Positions 33,699-41,928 of a DNA stretch of 64,000 nucleotides are shown piece by piece. Numbering within the stretch: position 1 is the stretch's first letter; every line of letters begins with the position of its first letter. This stretch comes from Candidatus Roseilinea sp. GTDB lineage: Bacteria > Chloroflexota > Anaerolineae > J036 > Brachytrichaceae. The position numbers were made by a program, and so were the translations under genes. The DNA is taken from positions 1,302,001 to 1,366,000 of the forward strand of contig AP024676.1 in assembly GCA_025998955.1 (NCBI GenBank), written 5' to 3'. The notes under the pieces are model-generated. The model did no database searches and was not told where the DNA came from. It was given only the letters and a program-made list of their open reading frames with translations.

Positions 33699-36488
33699 TC
33701 ACTCTTTCAAGATTTCCATATGCAGTTCGGCCAAGTCCGCCAGCTCGCCGCACACACCGGCCTGGATGAGCTTTTCGCGCCATTCGTCGGGAATGGTGTT
33801 CCAGGCCTGCCCCTTCGGCCATGCTGCTCCGGCCAGTGTGTCGGCGACGAATTGCTTGAATACCTGGTCGATGGTGGGCTGACCGTTGTCGTCTGAGCCA
33901 TACCACGCCTCGCGGGTGGCTTCGATAGTACGGATCACCTGATGCCGCTGGGTTTTGGTCAGGCGCGTCATATAGCGCCAGAGTTCCTCCAAGCGATCCA
34001 AGTCTTCAAGGTAGAAGGGGCGGGTACGGCGCGGACGGCGACCATTCTCATCGTAGTAGATCTCGAAGCGGCGGGCTGTGGTGTCGAGGAATTCGCAGTC
34101 GAAGGTGGAACTCCACCGATAGATCGTTTCACCAATGCGTAAATCGCCAGCGTGAACAATCCATTCGTCAACCTTTTTTCCGTTGCTATGCGGCATCAAT
34201 ACTTTGACTGCGCGCCGATTCGAGGCATCAGCTTTGCTGGCGTCACCGTTTGTTTCCAGGAAGAAATAGGGATACCAGAGATCATCAGTTGTTCCATCTC
34301 CCATTTTCAGCGGAATCTGCCATTGGACGGAGTAACCGCTGCGTTCGAGTTGCAGTACCACATGCGAAGGTTGCCGATCCACCCATTTGATCTGCCATTG
34401 TTGCAGCAGTGGTTCCCGATCAAGCATGGCTCGGCCAGCTTCCAATACAGCGCGGATGGGGGTGCGGCGGGCGGCAAATACACAACCCAGATGCAGCGGC
34501 AGCCGGTCACGTACTTTACCCATCTCGCACTCGTACTTTGCTTTGATCTGCTTCAGTACCTCAAGCGACTTATTGGCCGGGATCAGCATCAGAAACGAGC
34601 GCGGCTCGGCGAGGATAGGGATGGCTGTGGCGTAAGCGTTGTTCTGGTAATCGATTTGATTGATTTTTATCCCGCTAACTAGATTAGCGCGCCCTTGGCT
34701 TGGGGAAGCGTCCGGGTTGCGCAGGATAGGCTGACGGGTATTTTTGACGAACTGCTTGCACAAGTAATCTTCTACAAAAATGGCTGCGGCGGCGGGGCTG
34801 GTGTAAATAGCACCTTCCACACCCAATTGGCGCGCGATGTAGCCCAGATTGTCTGCGGTGAGGAGATGCCCTGCCGCGCCATTCTGCGGCGGCACCCACA
34901 CCACGCTGAGGTCGGTCGGTCCGACCACAAGGTCGTAGACGTGGAAAGGACCTAAATTCGGTGGTTGATCAAGGTAAATTTTTAGCCGGCGCCGGTCATC
35001 GCGCAGTTTCAGCAGGGCCTCTTCCTGAACCTCATGCCAGAAGCGGCGCGTCGTCTCCCAAATGCGGCGCAGGCGGCTGAACGAAGGTGTCTTGCTCGTG
35101 ACCGGTTTGTTGTTTGTATTCTGCGGGTCGTGAGGCGCGATCAACAAAAGGGATTGCAAGAGACTTCCATCCAGCCAATGGGTTAGGTCAAATTGCCCGA
35201 CGATCAGCGCAAAACGACCGTTCGTATCGGCCACTTCATCGATCCAGATAGTGCGGTCGGTTTCTGAAGTTGCCCAGCGTTGCGAGCGACCTGACCGCCG
35301 CGCTTCGCAAATGTCGCATACGTTGCGTTCGGTGGCTTTGCTGCTCGGTCCCTGTGGACGCAAGCCGCAGACGGTGCAGATGTCTGCGGTCCTGTTCTGC
35401 CAATGTTGCTTGACATCATCAACATTTGCCGGTGAGACGATCCTTTGATTGAGAAGGCTGCTGATGTCCGGTAACTCATCGTTAAAGGAATTATTCGACC
35501 AGTTTGGGTCTTGTCCCCACCAGGGACGCTGCTCCAACTCAAGGTGCGGTGTTAGTTCCCCGCCCAATTGAAGACGTGGATTGCTTTTCACTGTACCCTG
35601 GGCAAACGCTTGCTCGATAATAGACCGAAGACTCTGTCCATTGTTATCGGTTCTGGTCAGCAGGTCGGCCACATCAGGGACAACAAAGACACTGCCGTTT
35701 TCATCTCGATAAACCTCACTGCCAACGGGGTAGGTCACTTCGAGCACATCCCGCACCCTGTTCAGACAATCGTTGAGCAACTCTTGTTTGGCCAACAGAT
35801 CGGGAATGCGATCAACATTGAGCAGGTAGTCAAAGCCGTTGACGCGAACACCTAGCAATCGCCAGCGCAGATTGTTACATGCCGGGATGCTTCCCGTCAA
35901 CAAAGCGCCGGCCAGCGCTGCCTTGTACAGCGCACCCACCAACAAGCCCCAGCTCCACAGGTCTACCTCGTTGATCGGACGACGGGTGTCGGCGCCCACC
36001 TGAGTAAACAATTTATCCAATGCTGATAGCAGTGTTTGCCGTGCAGTTTGAGAGTAATTTGCCAGTGAAGCCCAAGGCAACGCCCATATCTGAGCGGTCA
36101 AGTTATTCGGAATGGCGCTTTCAAGCCCAAACGGCGAACTAATCTGCATGTCGGGATAGGCTTGTTTTCCGCCAACCGGTTCTTGCTTGTCGAAGTGAGC
36201 TGTGTTGTGACAGCGGGAGAGATATTGACCTAAGAGATCGTTTTTCCAAGTACTGTCATCGAGCAGATTTGTCACCGTCCGAGCGCCTACAGGAAGTTGT
36301 AGGTTTACACCGGTCAACTGACTGTAACGGTTGGTAAGTTCATTGCGAGGCAGAGCAGAACCTGTAGGATTACTAGCTTGCACCTTGAGCTGCTCATCCG
36401 AACACTTGCGGTAATCGTGCAACCAGCCGATGGCTTCGGCCAACAGCAGCATCTCACGATGTTGTGCCAACACATCAAGCTGGTTCAC
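33699..36488 (-). CDS. Cas10-like large subunit (Csx11/type III-C type) lacking the GGDD motif
   Basis: A 929-residue Cas10. N-terminal HD-like segment with H24-D25 (EAIGWLHDYRKCSDE). First palm-like domain with FDYLLNVDRIPDLLAKQELL and GSEVYRDENGSVFVVPD (~218-272). Zinc finger with C371, C374, C391, C394 (CTVCGLRP...CDIC). Second palm begins FALIVGQFDLTHWLDG (~426-441). Where active Cas10 has GGDD the sequence is AEPRSFLMLIP (627-637), followed by an otherwise normal LHLGCVFAARRTPIRAVLEA strand/helix. So the fold is kept but the cyclase site is lost. This pattern is described for subtype III-C. The start overlaps the upstream RAMP gene by 4 bases. Confidence 0.85.
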   Translation of the reverse strand: MNQLDVLAQHREMLLLAEAIGWLHDYRKCSDEQLKVQASNPTGSALPRNELTNRYSQLTGVNLQLPVGARTVTNLLDDSTWKNDLLGQYLSRCHNTAHFDKQEPVGGKQAYPDMQISSPFGLESAIPNNLTAQIWALPWASLANYSQTARQTLLSALDKLFTQVGADTRRPINEVDLWSWGLLVGALYKAALAGALLTGSIPACNNLRWRLLGVRVNGFDYLLNVDRIPDLLAKQELLNDCLNRVRDVLEVTYPVGSEVYRDENGSVFVVPDVADLLTRTDNNGQSLRSIIEQAFAQGTVKSNPRLQLGGELTPHLELEQRPWWGQDPNWSNNSFNDELPDISSLLNQRIVSPANVDDVKQHWQNRTADICTVCGLRPQGPSSKATERNVCDICEARRSGRSQRWATSETDRTIWIDEVADTNGRFALIVGQFDLTHWLDGSLLQSLLLIAPHDPQNTNNKPVTSKTPSFSRLRRIWETTRRFWHEVQEEALLKLRDDRRRLKIYLDQPPNLGPFHVYDLVVGPTDLSVVWVPPQNGAAGHLLTADNLGYIARQLGVEGAIYTSPAAAAIFVEDYLCKQFVKNTRQPILRNPDASPSQGRANLVSGIKINQIDYQNNAYATAIPILAEPRSFLMLIPANKSLEVLKQIKAKYECEMGKVRDRLPLHLGCVFAARRTPIRAVLEAGRAMLDREPLLQQWQIKWVDRQPSHVVLQLERSGYSVQWQIPLKMGDGTTDDLWYPYFFLETNGDASKADASNRRAVKVLMPHSNGKKVDEWIVHAGDLRIGETIYRWSSTFDCEFLDTTARRFEIYYDENGRRPRRTRPFYLEDLDRLEELWRYMTRLTKTQRHQVIRTIEATREAWYGSDDNGQPTIDQVFKQFVADTLAGAAWPKGQAWNTIPDEWREKLIQAGVCGELADLAELHMEILKE

Positions 36489-37804
36489 GACGCACCTCCC
36501 TCCCTTAACTGGCTCGCCACGCGCTGCGCCACATCACCGAGTTTGCTCAGGGTCCAAAACGTGAAGGTGGTGACCGGCGAAGGTTCCGGTGGGGCCGGCT
36601 CAGGCGCCGGTGTAGGTGTCTGCTGGGCTTGCGTTTGCCCTCCCTGCTCCCACCACTTTTTTGCTTTGTCGTACAATTGTTTGTCCGACTTGCCGTACTT
36701 TCGTCCTTGACTCTCGATGAAGCGCTGGTACTCCGCTTCGGATTTCAAAGTGCCATCTTCACGGCGCAGGTCGGGGTGGAGCCGGGTCGGTGATTCGAGG
36801 TAGCGGGGCAGGTTGGGCGGCTGTGATGCTGACGGAACAACAGTCGGCGCCGTCTCTCCGGCCAGTTTGGCGTGGAGGACAAGTTTACCCTCGCCAGCCA
36901 GTTGTTCTTCGACGGTACCAAACCCACTGCTGGTCTTGGCGCCAAAGCCGTAGGTGGTGAGCATCGCGCGCACACCCTCGACCACTGCGTGCAGATCGTC
37001 CGCTATCTCGGCGCGTCTGTCGTCATCAGATTGTTCGGCTGAACCGAACGGCACGTAGAGCACGAAGAAATCACCTTGCGCGCCCTGCGGTACGCATTCC
37101 AGCAAGATTGGTCCCCGCGCCCCGACGCCGGTGGTGCGGTCGTGGGGATTGATCACCTCTAGGCGAGCCTTGTCGAAGAAGGTTGGGAAAAAGGTGAGGC
37201 GGCCGGCAACAAAGTCACTTTCGGCTGCTCTGACATTACCAAACAACCGTATCATTTGCGTATCCTTGGCTTCATCATCGAGCGTGGTGTGTCCGCGCAA
37301 TTGCCGCATAGCGGAACGCAGCGCGCCTTTCCAACCCGATGCAGCGACGTAAGGCACCTTGAAGACCCGCTCTTTTTTGAGCGGATTGTCGAGCAGGTGA
37401 AACATCTGGTCGTCGCGGCTGAGGTACGGTTGGCGGAGGGTGAAGGAAACGTGGAGCGCCCATGAGCCGGGTGGAACATGCGTGAGATCGGGCAATACCG
37501 GTTCCAGCCCTAAACGCTGCATCCAGGCGCGCCGTTGCTGGAAAAATGCCTGCGCTCGTTGCTCAACCCAGAAGCGGTAGCCGCCGTTCTGATCGCGTGT
37601 GCCGCTGCGCGCCCGCTCAAGGTGCTTGGTTATCATCGCCTGCGCCAGAATGTCAAACCGGGCGACCGGGTCCTCAAGCAGCGCCAGATCGGGCCAGTCG
37701 GACGGCAAGCGGTTGGTCTCGCCGGCCAACCACGGCACGGCCAGGGATTGCACCGTCATGGCAACGAGCGGAAAAGGGAAGCGGGCATAGAAGTCGTGGG
37801 TCAT
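36485..37804 (-). CDS. Type III CRISPR RAMP protein (Cmr6-like, Cas7 group)
   Basis: A 439-residue RAMP. The middle has SWALHVSFTLRQPYLSRDDQ, MFHLLDNPLKKERVFKVPYV and AASGWKGALRSAMRQLRG, a Cas7-group pattern ('FKVPYV..S.WKGALR'), then GRLTFFPTFFDKARLEVINP. The Gly-rich loop is YGFGAKTSSGFGTVEE near 300. The last ~100 residues are a Pro-rich, charged tail (TPTPAPEPAPPEPSP). It probably occupies the Cmr6-like position near the crRNA 3' end; the exact family is uncertain. It overlaps its neighbours on both sides by 4 bases. Confidence 0.75.
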   Translation of the reverse strand: MTHDFYARFPFPLVAMTVQSLAVPWLAGETNRLPSDWPDLALLEDPVARFDILAQAMITKHLERARSGTRDQNGGYRFWVEQRAQAFFQQRRAWMQRLGLEPVLPDLTHVPPGSWALHVSFTLRQPYLSRDDQMFHLLDNPLKKERVFKVPYVAASGWKGALRSAMRQLRGHTTLDDEAKDTQMIRLFGNVRAAESDFVAGRLTFFPTFFDKARLEVINPHDRTTGVGARGPILLECVPQGAQGDFFVLYVPFGSAEQSDDDRRAEIADDLHAVVEGVRAMLTTYGFGAKTSSGFGTVEEQLAGEGKLVLHAKLAGETAPTVVPSASQPPNLPRYLESPTRLHPDLRREDGTLKSEAEYQRFIESQGRKYGKSDKQLYDKAKKWWEQGGQTQAQQTPTPAPEPAPPEPSPVTTFTFWTLSKLGDVAQRVASQLREGGAS

Positions 37805-38517
37805 AGTAAAAACTCCAGGGCTGCGAAGAGTGAATTCAAGTGCTTTTTCAGAATGTTTTCGTTAACCCCATTTTGATTGAGAACCTTTTCAGCAAATACC
37901 GGCGGAGATGTGTGCGATTTAATAATCGCAGCGTACAGACGTACATAATCTTTGGCCTCTTTCATGATAATTCCATTATTCTTTAATATTGTTGGTATTT
38001 CTTCAGTTACTTTTTTGATAACGCAATCACCATTAACCTCTATTTCCCTGGCAAGTTCATCAGATATATCACGTAGCAATGCAATTGTCAGGATATAGTC
38101 GTCAATCGTCGCTTTGATGAACGATTCACTCCAGCGATGCGTTGCGATATGCAGAGCAATACGAATATCTGGATCATTTTCCGAACACCAGATATAGACG
38201 TTCTCAAACTCACCTAATCTATTGAGATCGGGATTAAGTAAAGCGTATCTATTCCTAAAGAGTTGACTCAGGGCAGTTTTCGTACTCTGAACCACTCGAT
38301 CAATCGTCTCACCTTCATGCATGTCTAGATCTCTCAAGATCAGAACTCTAAGCGATTCAATACCGATAAGTGGGCCTAACTTACCTCTAATTGTTTTTGG
38401 TATCTCTGTCTTGCCATTGCTGGGAGTAAGTTCAAACGAGAGACCATCAAATAAAGGAATCAGTTTCTTTAATACTTTTTCCTCAGTCCTTCCTTCAAAG
38501 ATTGCATGAACTTTCAT
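37801..38517 (-). CDS. TOPRIM-domain protein inside the type III operon
   Basis: A 238-residue protein. The N-terminus has the TOPRIM pattern seen in OLD nucleases and DUF4435/DUF3226-type partners: FEGRTEEKVLKKLIPLF with Glu8, then VLILRDLDMHEGET with D63 and D65 as a D-x-D pair. The remainder (HWATH-like ALHIATHRWSESF, then helices) is unassigned. The gene is visibly richer in A+T than the RAMP genes around it. Start and stop each overlap the neighbouring genes by 4 bases. It is likely the nuclease or primase-like partner of the AAA ATPase encoded just upstream. Metal-dependent nucleic-acid cleavage is an inference. Confidence 0.72.
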   Translation of the reverse strand: MKVHAIFEGRTEEKVLKKLIPLFDGLSFELTPSNGKTEIPKTIRGKLGPLIGIESLRVLILRDLDMHEGETIDRVVQSTKTALSQLFRNRYALLNPDLNRLGEFENVYIWCSENDPDIRIALHIATHRWSESFIKATIDDYILTIALLRDISDELAREIEVNGDCVIKKVTEEIPTILKNNGIIMKEAKDYVRLYAAIIKSHTSPPVFAEKVLNQNGVNENILKKHLNSLFAALEFLL

Positions 38518-40028
38518 ACAGTCTCCTCACGAAGCTGGAATTGCAACGGTGCGTCAAAATCTTCCAGTATCCGCGGATCGTGTCCGGCTTCGAGCCATAC
38601 GCTCAGATTGGTGACATCGAACCACGCAGATCTCAGTAACCCTTCACGCAGGTGCAAACGGAAGACAAGTGTATTGTCCGGAGGTAACGTGTTGTGTTGC
38701 AAGAGACGAGTGATATGAGCGATCACCTCTAGACTGTGTGTGGCGATGCAAATCTGTATCGGTTTATCTTTTGTCATATTGAACACAACATCTAGCAGTC
38801 GTATCAGCGTTGTCGGGTTTTGACACACCTCCGGCTCTTCCCACAAGAGCAAGCCGGGATGATCGTCATCAACCGTCGCGGCTAAGGCGGTAAGGGCAGC
38901 CAGCAACTTGAACGCATGACGGGCGCCGTCGCCGAACTGATCGATTGCCAGCGGCGTTCGGTTCGGAAAGCGCACATAGCCGGTTCGGCCCGATTGGTCG
39001 TCGGGCGCGTCAAGCACCTCAATCTTGGCCCCCTCCAGTGCCGGAAACACCTGCGCCATCCGCTCGGCAAGCGTTTCGTGCCAATCCTTGACATTGTGAT
39101 AGGCCCACTTGGCAAAGTGGTCGGTGAAATGGCTATTCGCCGTCTGTGAGGAAAAGAACACAACCTGCTGCGGCTGCGGTCGCCGTCCTTGCGTGACCCA
39201 GACCGCCAGGCGATCAATGGGTTCCTGTCGATCCCAACGGTACACCCAGTCCGGTTCCCAGAGGTAGTGCCAATCGAAGATCGGCGTCGTGTCTGTTGGT
39301 GTCGGTGCAGCGGTGGTCGTGTCAGTAGCTGCGCTGCCCAACTCCTCTGCTTCGGTCGCTGTATCGGTTGTTGGTGTCGGTACGGCGGTGGTCGTGTCGG
39401 TGGCTGCGCTGCCCAACTCCTCTGCTTCGGTCACTGTATCGGTTGTTGGTGTCGGTGCGGCGGTGGTCGTGTCGGTGGCTGCGTCGGCAGGTCTGACTCC
39501 GGCCTCGGCAATCGCGGGTGGAATCATGCTGGGATCGAGCGTCGTTGGCTGCGGCAGGGTGAACATCGCAATGCGAGCAATATCTTCCGTGCGAAAAGCG
39601 TACACATCCGGCTCGCCCCAGTCCGGCAGCGGTGCGGCCAGCCGAAAGGAGTTCCACGGCGGTGCGCCATCGCTATTCGGCACACGGGGCAAGTTGATCT
39701 CCAACCCGCCTTCTGGTGTCACCACCGCCAGATTGCCGGCCCACTCGCCGTGCTTGCCATGACGTTGGCGCAGGTATGGCAGCGGCTCGTAGCCCAGCAG
39801 ATCGGTGCGCGCCGATGTCGTCGCTCTGAGCACACCGGTCTCGGCAGGCAGCAGATCGTCGCGGATGAACTGAACCGGTCGCCCACTCGTCGCGCTGAGG
39901 TAGAGCAGTTCGAGGATGGCGGTCTTGCCGCTGTTGTTTGGTCCGATAAACAGATTAAATTTCCGCAGATGGTTGAGATCGCCTTGGCGAATGCCACGGA
40001 AGCGATGAATAACGATACGCTCGATCAT
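38514..40028 (-). CDS. OLD-like AAA family ATPase inside the type III operon
   Basis: A 504-residue RecF/OLD-type ATPase. Walker A is GPNNSGKT (29-36) after the typical IERIVIHRFRGIRQGDLNHL start. An insert holds three copies of a 25-residue unit (TDTTTAAPTPTTDTVTEAEE...), low-complexity and probably flexible. The second half has GDGARHAFKLLAALTALA, Walker B LLLWEEPEVCQNPTTL and the switch His region ICIATHSLEVIAHI. The start overlaps the stop of cmr1 and its stop overlaps the TOPRIM gene by 4 bases each. In OLD proteins an ATPase like this is fused to TOPRIM; here the two are separate but adjacent genes. A role as accessory effector of the CRISPR complex is inferred from the coupling. Confidence 0.82.
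   Translation of the reverse strand: MIERIVIHRFRGIRQGDLNHLRKFNLFIGPNNSGKTAILELLYLSATSGRPVQFIRDDLLPAETGVLRATTSARTDLLGYEPLPYLRQRHGKHGEWAGNLAVVTPEGGLEINLPRVPNSDGAPPWNSFRLAAPLPDWGEPDVYAFRTEDIARIAMFTLPQPTTLDPSMIPPAIAEAGVRPADAATDTTTAAPTPTTDTVTEAEELGSAATDTTTAVPTPTTDTATEAEELGSAATDTTTAAPTPTDTTPIFDWHYLWEPDWVYRWDRQEPIDRLAVWVTQGRRPQPQQVVFFSSQTANSHFTDHFAKWAYHNVKDWHETLAERMAQVFPALEGAKIEVLDAPDDQSGRTGYVRFPNRTPLAIDQFGDGARHAFKLLAALTALAATVDDDHPGLLLWEEPEVCQNPTTLIRLLDVVFNMTKDKPIQICIATHSLEVIAHITRLLQHNTLPPDNTLVFRLHLREGLLRSAWFDVTNLSVWLEAGHDPRILEDFDAPLQFQLREETV
39295..39500. repeat. 75-base in-frame tandem repeat in the AAA ATPase gene
   Basis: Copies start at 39295, 39370 and 39445 (the last partly diverged) with a 75-base period. 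On the coding strand each encodes 25 residues rich in Thr, Ala and Pro with an EAEELGSAA stretch. Near-identity of the copies points to recent expansion. Confidence 0.88.
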
Positions 40029-41119
40029 AGGTTCTCCAGAACATTCAGCAACTGGTCGGTAGTCTGAGGCCGCATCGTGTCCATTGTCCCCCCGGTCACG
40101 CCCAAGGTCTGGTTCACGATGGCGGCATTGCTCAACAGTTGCCAGACCGGTTCAGGTTCGACCCCGCTCAGCCATGCCGAGCCGCGAATCTCCCAACCAC
40201 CGTTGAGCGGATATGCCCAACTGACGGCAACTTTCCCACGGATGCGGTCAGTAGCAACGCGCCCCCAGAACGTGCGTTTATTGTCCCATGCGGGTTGCCA
40301 GTACTGAAAGCGCCATGCGTTCTTGAGCACCGGCGGGACGGGTACGGTCTGCGAGACAAAAGGACGTACCTGCGCCGCAACCCGTTCCAATCCTTTGATG
40401 CGACTCCACCATGCCTCGTCGGGTGGCTGAAAGCGATAGCGGAAAAAGCCAAAGTGACGCAGGTCGGGGAGGTTAGCATTGGGCGATGGTGGATTGGTGC
40501 CAAACGATTGTGCTGCTTGTCGCCATGACCAGTCGTTCAGGCAATGCTTGACCGCATCCCAGTTTTGAATGGCTACCACCCCATAGCCAAGTTGCGGCTT
40601 GGCTCCGAGGCTACCCCAACGTTCAACGAAGCGTAACAACGCGAGCAAGCGCGCCACACTTGTCGTATCGCCATGGATGCGGAGGGTGAAGGTGCCCATC
40701 CTTCCCGGCGGTAAAAACCAGCCCCGGCTGCGTTCCGGCGGGCGAATATTCAGTGGTTGATTGCCTGCCCAGAGCGGGGCGGTTTGATCGTTTACCACCT
40801 CAAGCCGAAACCGCCGTCGCCACCCTGTGGCGCCAAAGAGTTGGCACACATCGCACAAGCCGGCATCGCGCAGGCGCTGTCGCTCATCGGTTGCCGTGCT
40901 CTTCTGGTATTTCTCGGCATCGAACCGGCATTCGCCCTTGCTCGGATCGCAGGCCCTGCCACCTAACCCGCGCACGATGGCTTCGTACCACCAGCGCAGG
41001 CTGCCGAGTATGCCGGTTTCGTGGATACGGTCAACCTTTCCCGTTTCTACGCCGCCGGTCCATAGTGGGGTGAGGGTGTCAACCTTGGTATCGCACTGTT
41101 CTGTTGCATGAACTGTCAT
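40025..41119 (-). CDS. Type III CRISPR RAMP protein Cmr1-like
   Basis: A 364-residue RAMP and the first gene of the operon. Cmr1 features: CDTKVDTLTPLWTGGVETGK, IHETGILGSLRWWYEAIVRG, CDVCQLFGATGWRRRFRLEV and the Gly-rich stretch RWGSLGAKPQLGYGVVAI. Cmr1 contacts the crRNA 3' end and target in type III-B; III-C has a related protein. The ATG at 41119 gives a normal start. There are about 40 bases to the next upstream gene, so the operon promoter must lie there or further up. No CRISPR repeats are visible upstream. Confidence 0.85.
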   Translation of the reverse strand: MTVHATEQCDTKVDTLTPLWTGGVETGKVDRIHETGILGSLRWWYEAIVRGLGGRACDPSKGECRFDAEKYQKSTATDERQRLRDAGLCDVCQLFGATGWRRRFRLEVVNDQTAPLWAGNQPLNIRPPERSRGWFLPPGRMGTFTLRIHGDTTSVARLLALLRFVERWGSLGAKPQLGYGVVAIQNWDAVKHCLNDWSWRQAAQSFGTNPPSPNANLPDLRHFGFFRYRFQPPDEAWWSRIKGLERVAAQVRPFVSQTVPVPPVLKNAWRFQYWQPAWDNKRTFWGRVATDRIRGKVAVSWAYPLNGGWEIRGSAWLSGVEPEPVWQLLSNAAIVNQTLGVTGGTMDTMRPQTTDQLLNVLENL

Positions 41120-41163
41120 GATTTAAGTCTCCATTGCTGCTGTCACTGCAGCGTTAGCCACCC

Positions 41164-41802
41164 TCACCGACGCACATAGCGCAGGTGCGTGGCTGCAGGA
41201 GTATCGAGAACCCGGTCAATGCCAAATTGCGGCAACGGCTCGCGCAAGTTCTCGAATAGGCGTATGCCGCCCCCAAACAGTATGGGGACAACGGCGATCT
41301 CCAGCTCATCCACAACGCCCAGGTTCAAGTACTGCTGAATCGTGTTCGCCCCGCCGGAGATGCGGATGTCGCGCGTGCCAGCCGCTTCGCGCGCCAACTC
41401 CAGGGCTCGTTCAGGTCCTTCGGTGACAAAATAAAAGATCGTTCCACCGGGTCGCGCCCAGGGTTCACGCTTCTGGTGGGTGAGGACATATACCGGGGTG
41501 TGGAACGGCGCTTCTTCAGGCCAGCCGCGCTCGCCGCCCTCGAACATGCGCCTGCCCATGATGTGCGCGCCGGTGCGCTCGAAGGCATGGCGCAGCATGT
41601 CGTTGACCGGGCCGGTCTCGCCACCCGGCCCAAGCTTGAGCGTTTCGCGCAGGTACTGCTGGTCCAGCGCCCAGGACATCAAGGCGCCCCATTTTGCTCC
41701 CCAGTTCTTGTATTGCGGGTTGTCGAAATGTGCTATGTCCATGCCTTCGGGCGCCATGTAGCAATCGAGGCTGAAGGCGATGTTGACGAATACCTTGCCC
41801 AT
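41164..41802 (-). CDS. Dihydrofolate reductase family protein (RibD C-terminal-like)
   Basis: A 212-residue protein from the ATG at 41802 (MGKVFVNIAFSLDCYMAPEG), preceded by GGAGCAG. It has the RibD_C/DHFR-like fold: AHIMGRRMFEGGERGW, PVYVLTHQKREPWARPGGT, IRISGGANTIQQYLNLGVVD and VPILFGGGIRLFENL. Members are NADPH-dependent reductases of unknown substrate. A longer in-frame start at 41853 adds no conserved sequence. It is downstream of an NAD-dependent epimerase and just before the CRISPR operon, all on the minus strand, but no functional link is evident. Confidence 0.87.
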   Translation of the reverse strand: MGKVFVNIAFSLDCYMAPEGMDIAHFDNPQYKNWGAKWGALMSWALDQQYLRETLKLGPGGETGPVNDMLRHAFERTGAHIMGRRMFEGGERGWPEEAPFHTPVYVLTHQKREPWARPGGTIFYFVTEGPERALELAREAAGTRDIRISGGANTIQQYLNLGVVDELEIAVVPILFGGGIRLFENLREPLPQFGIDRVLDTPAATHLRYVRR

Positions 41803-41928
41803 TGCTGCTCCTGTTTTGAGAATGTCCCACACTTGGGCTGGGCCGGCTTCCACGGTGAAACCGGCAAGCGCCCTGTTTACTTAGGACGCAATGACGACGC
41901 TCTCTTTTGCTGGGCAAACTAGGCTGCT

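Noticed and set aside
33699-36488. Canonical type III-A/III-B Cas10 with cOA signalling
   Set aside because: The GGDD motif is replaced by AEPRS and no CARF effector is visible; III-C fits better.
37801-40028. Gabija system
   Set aside because: GajA has AAA and TOPRIM in one polypeptide and is paired with a UvrD-like GajB helicase; here the domains are in separate genes and no helicase is present.
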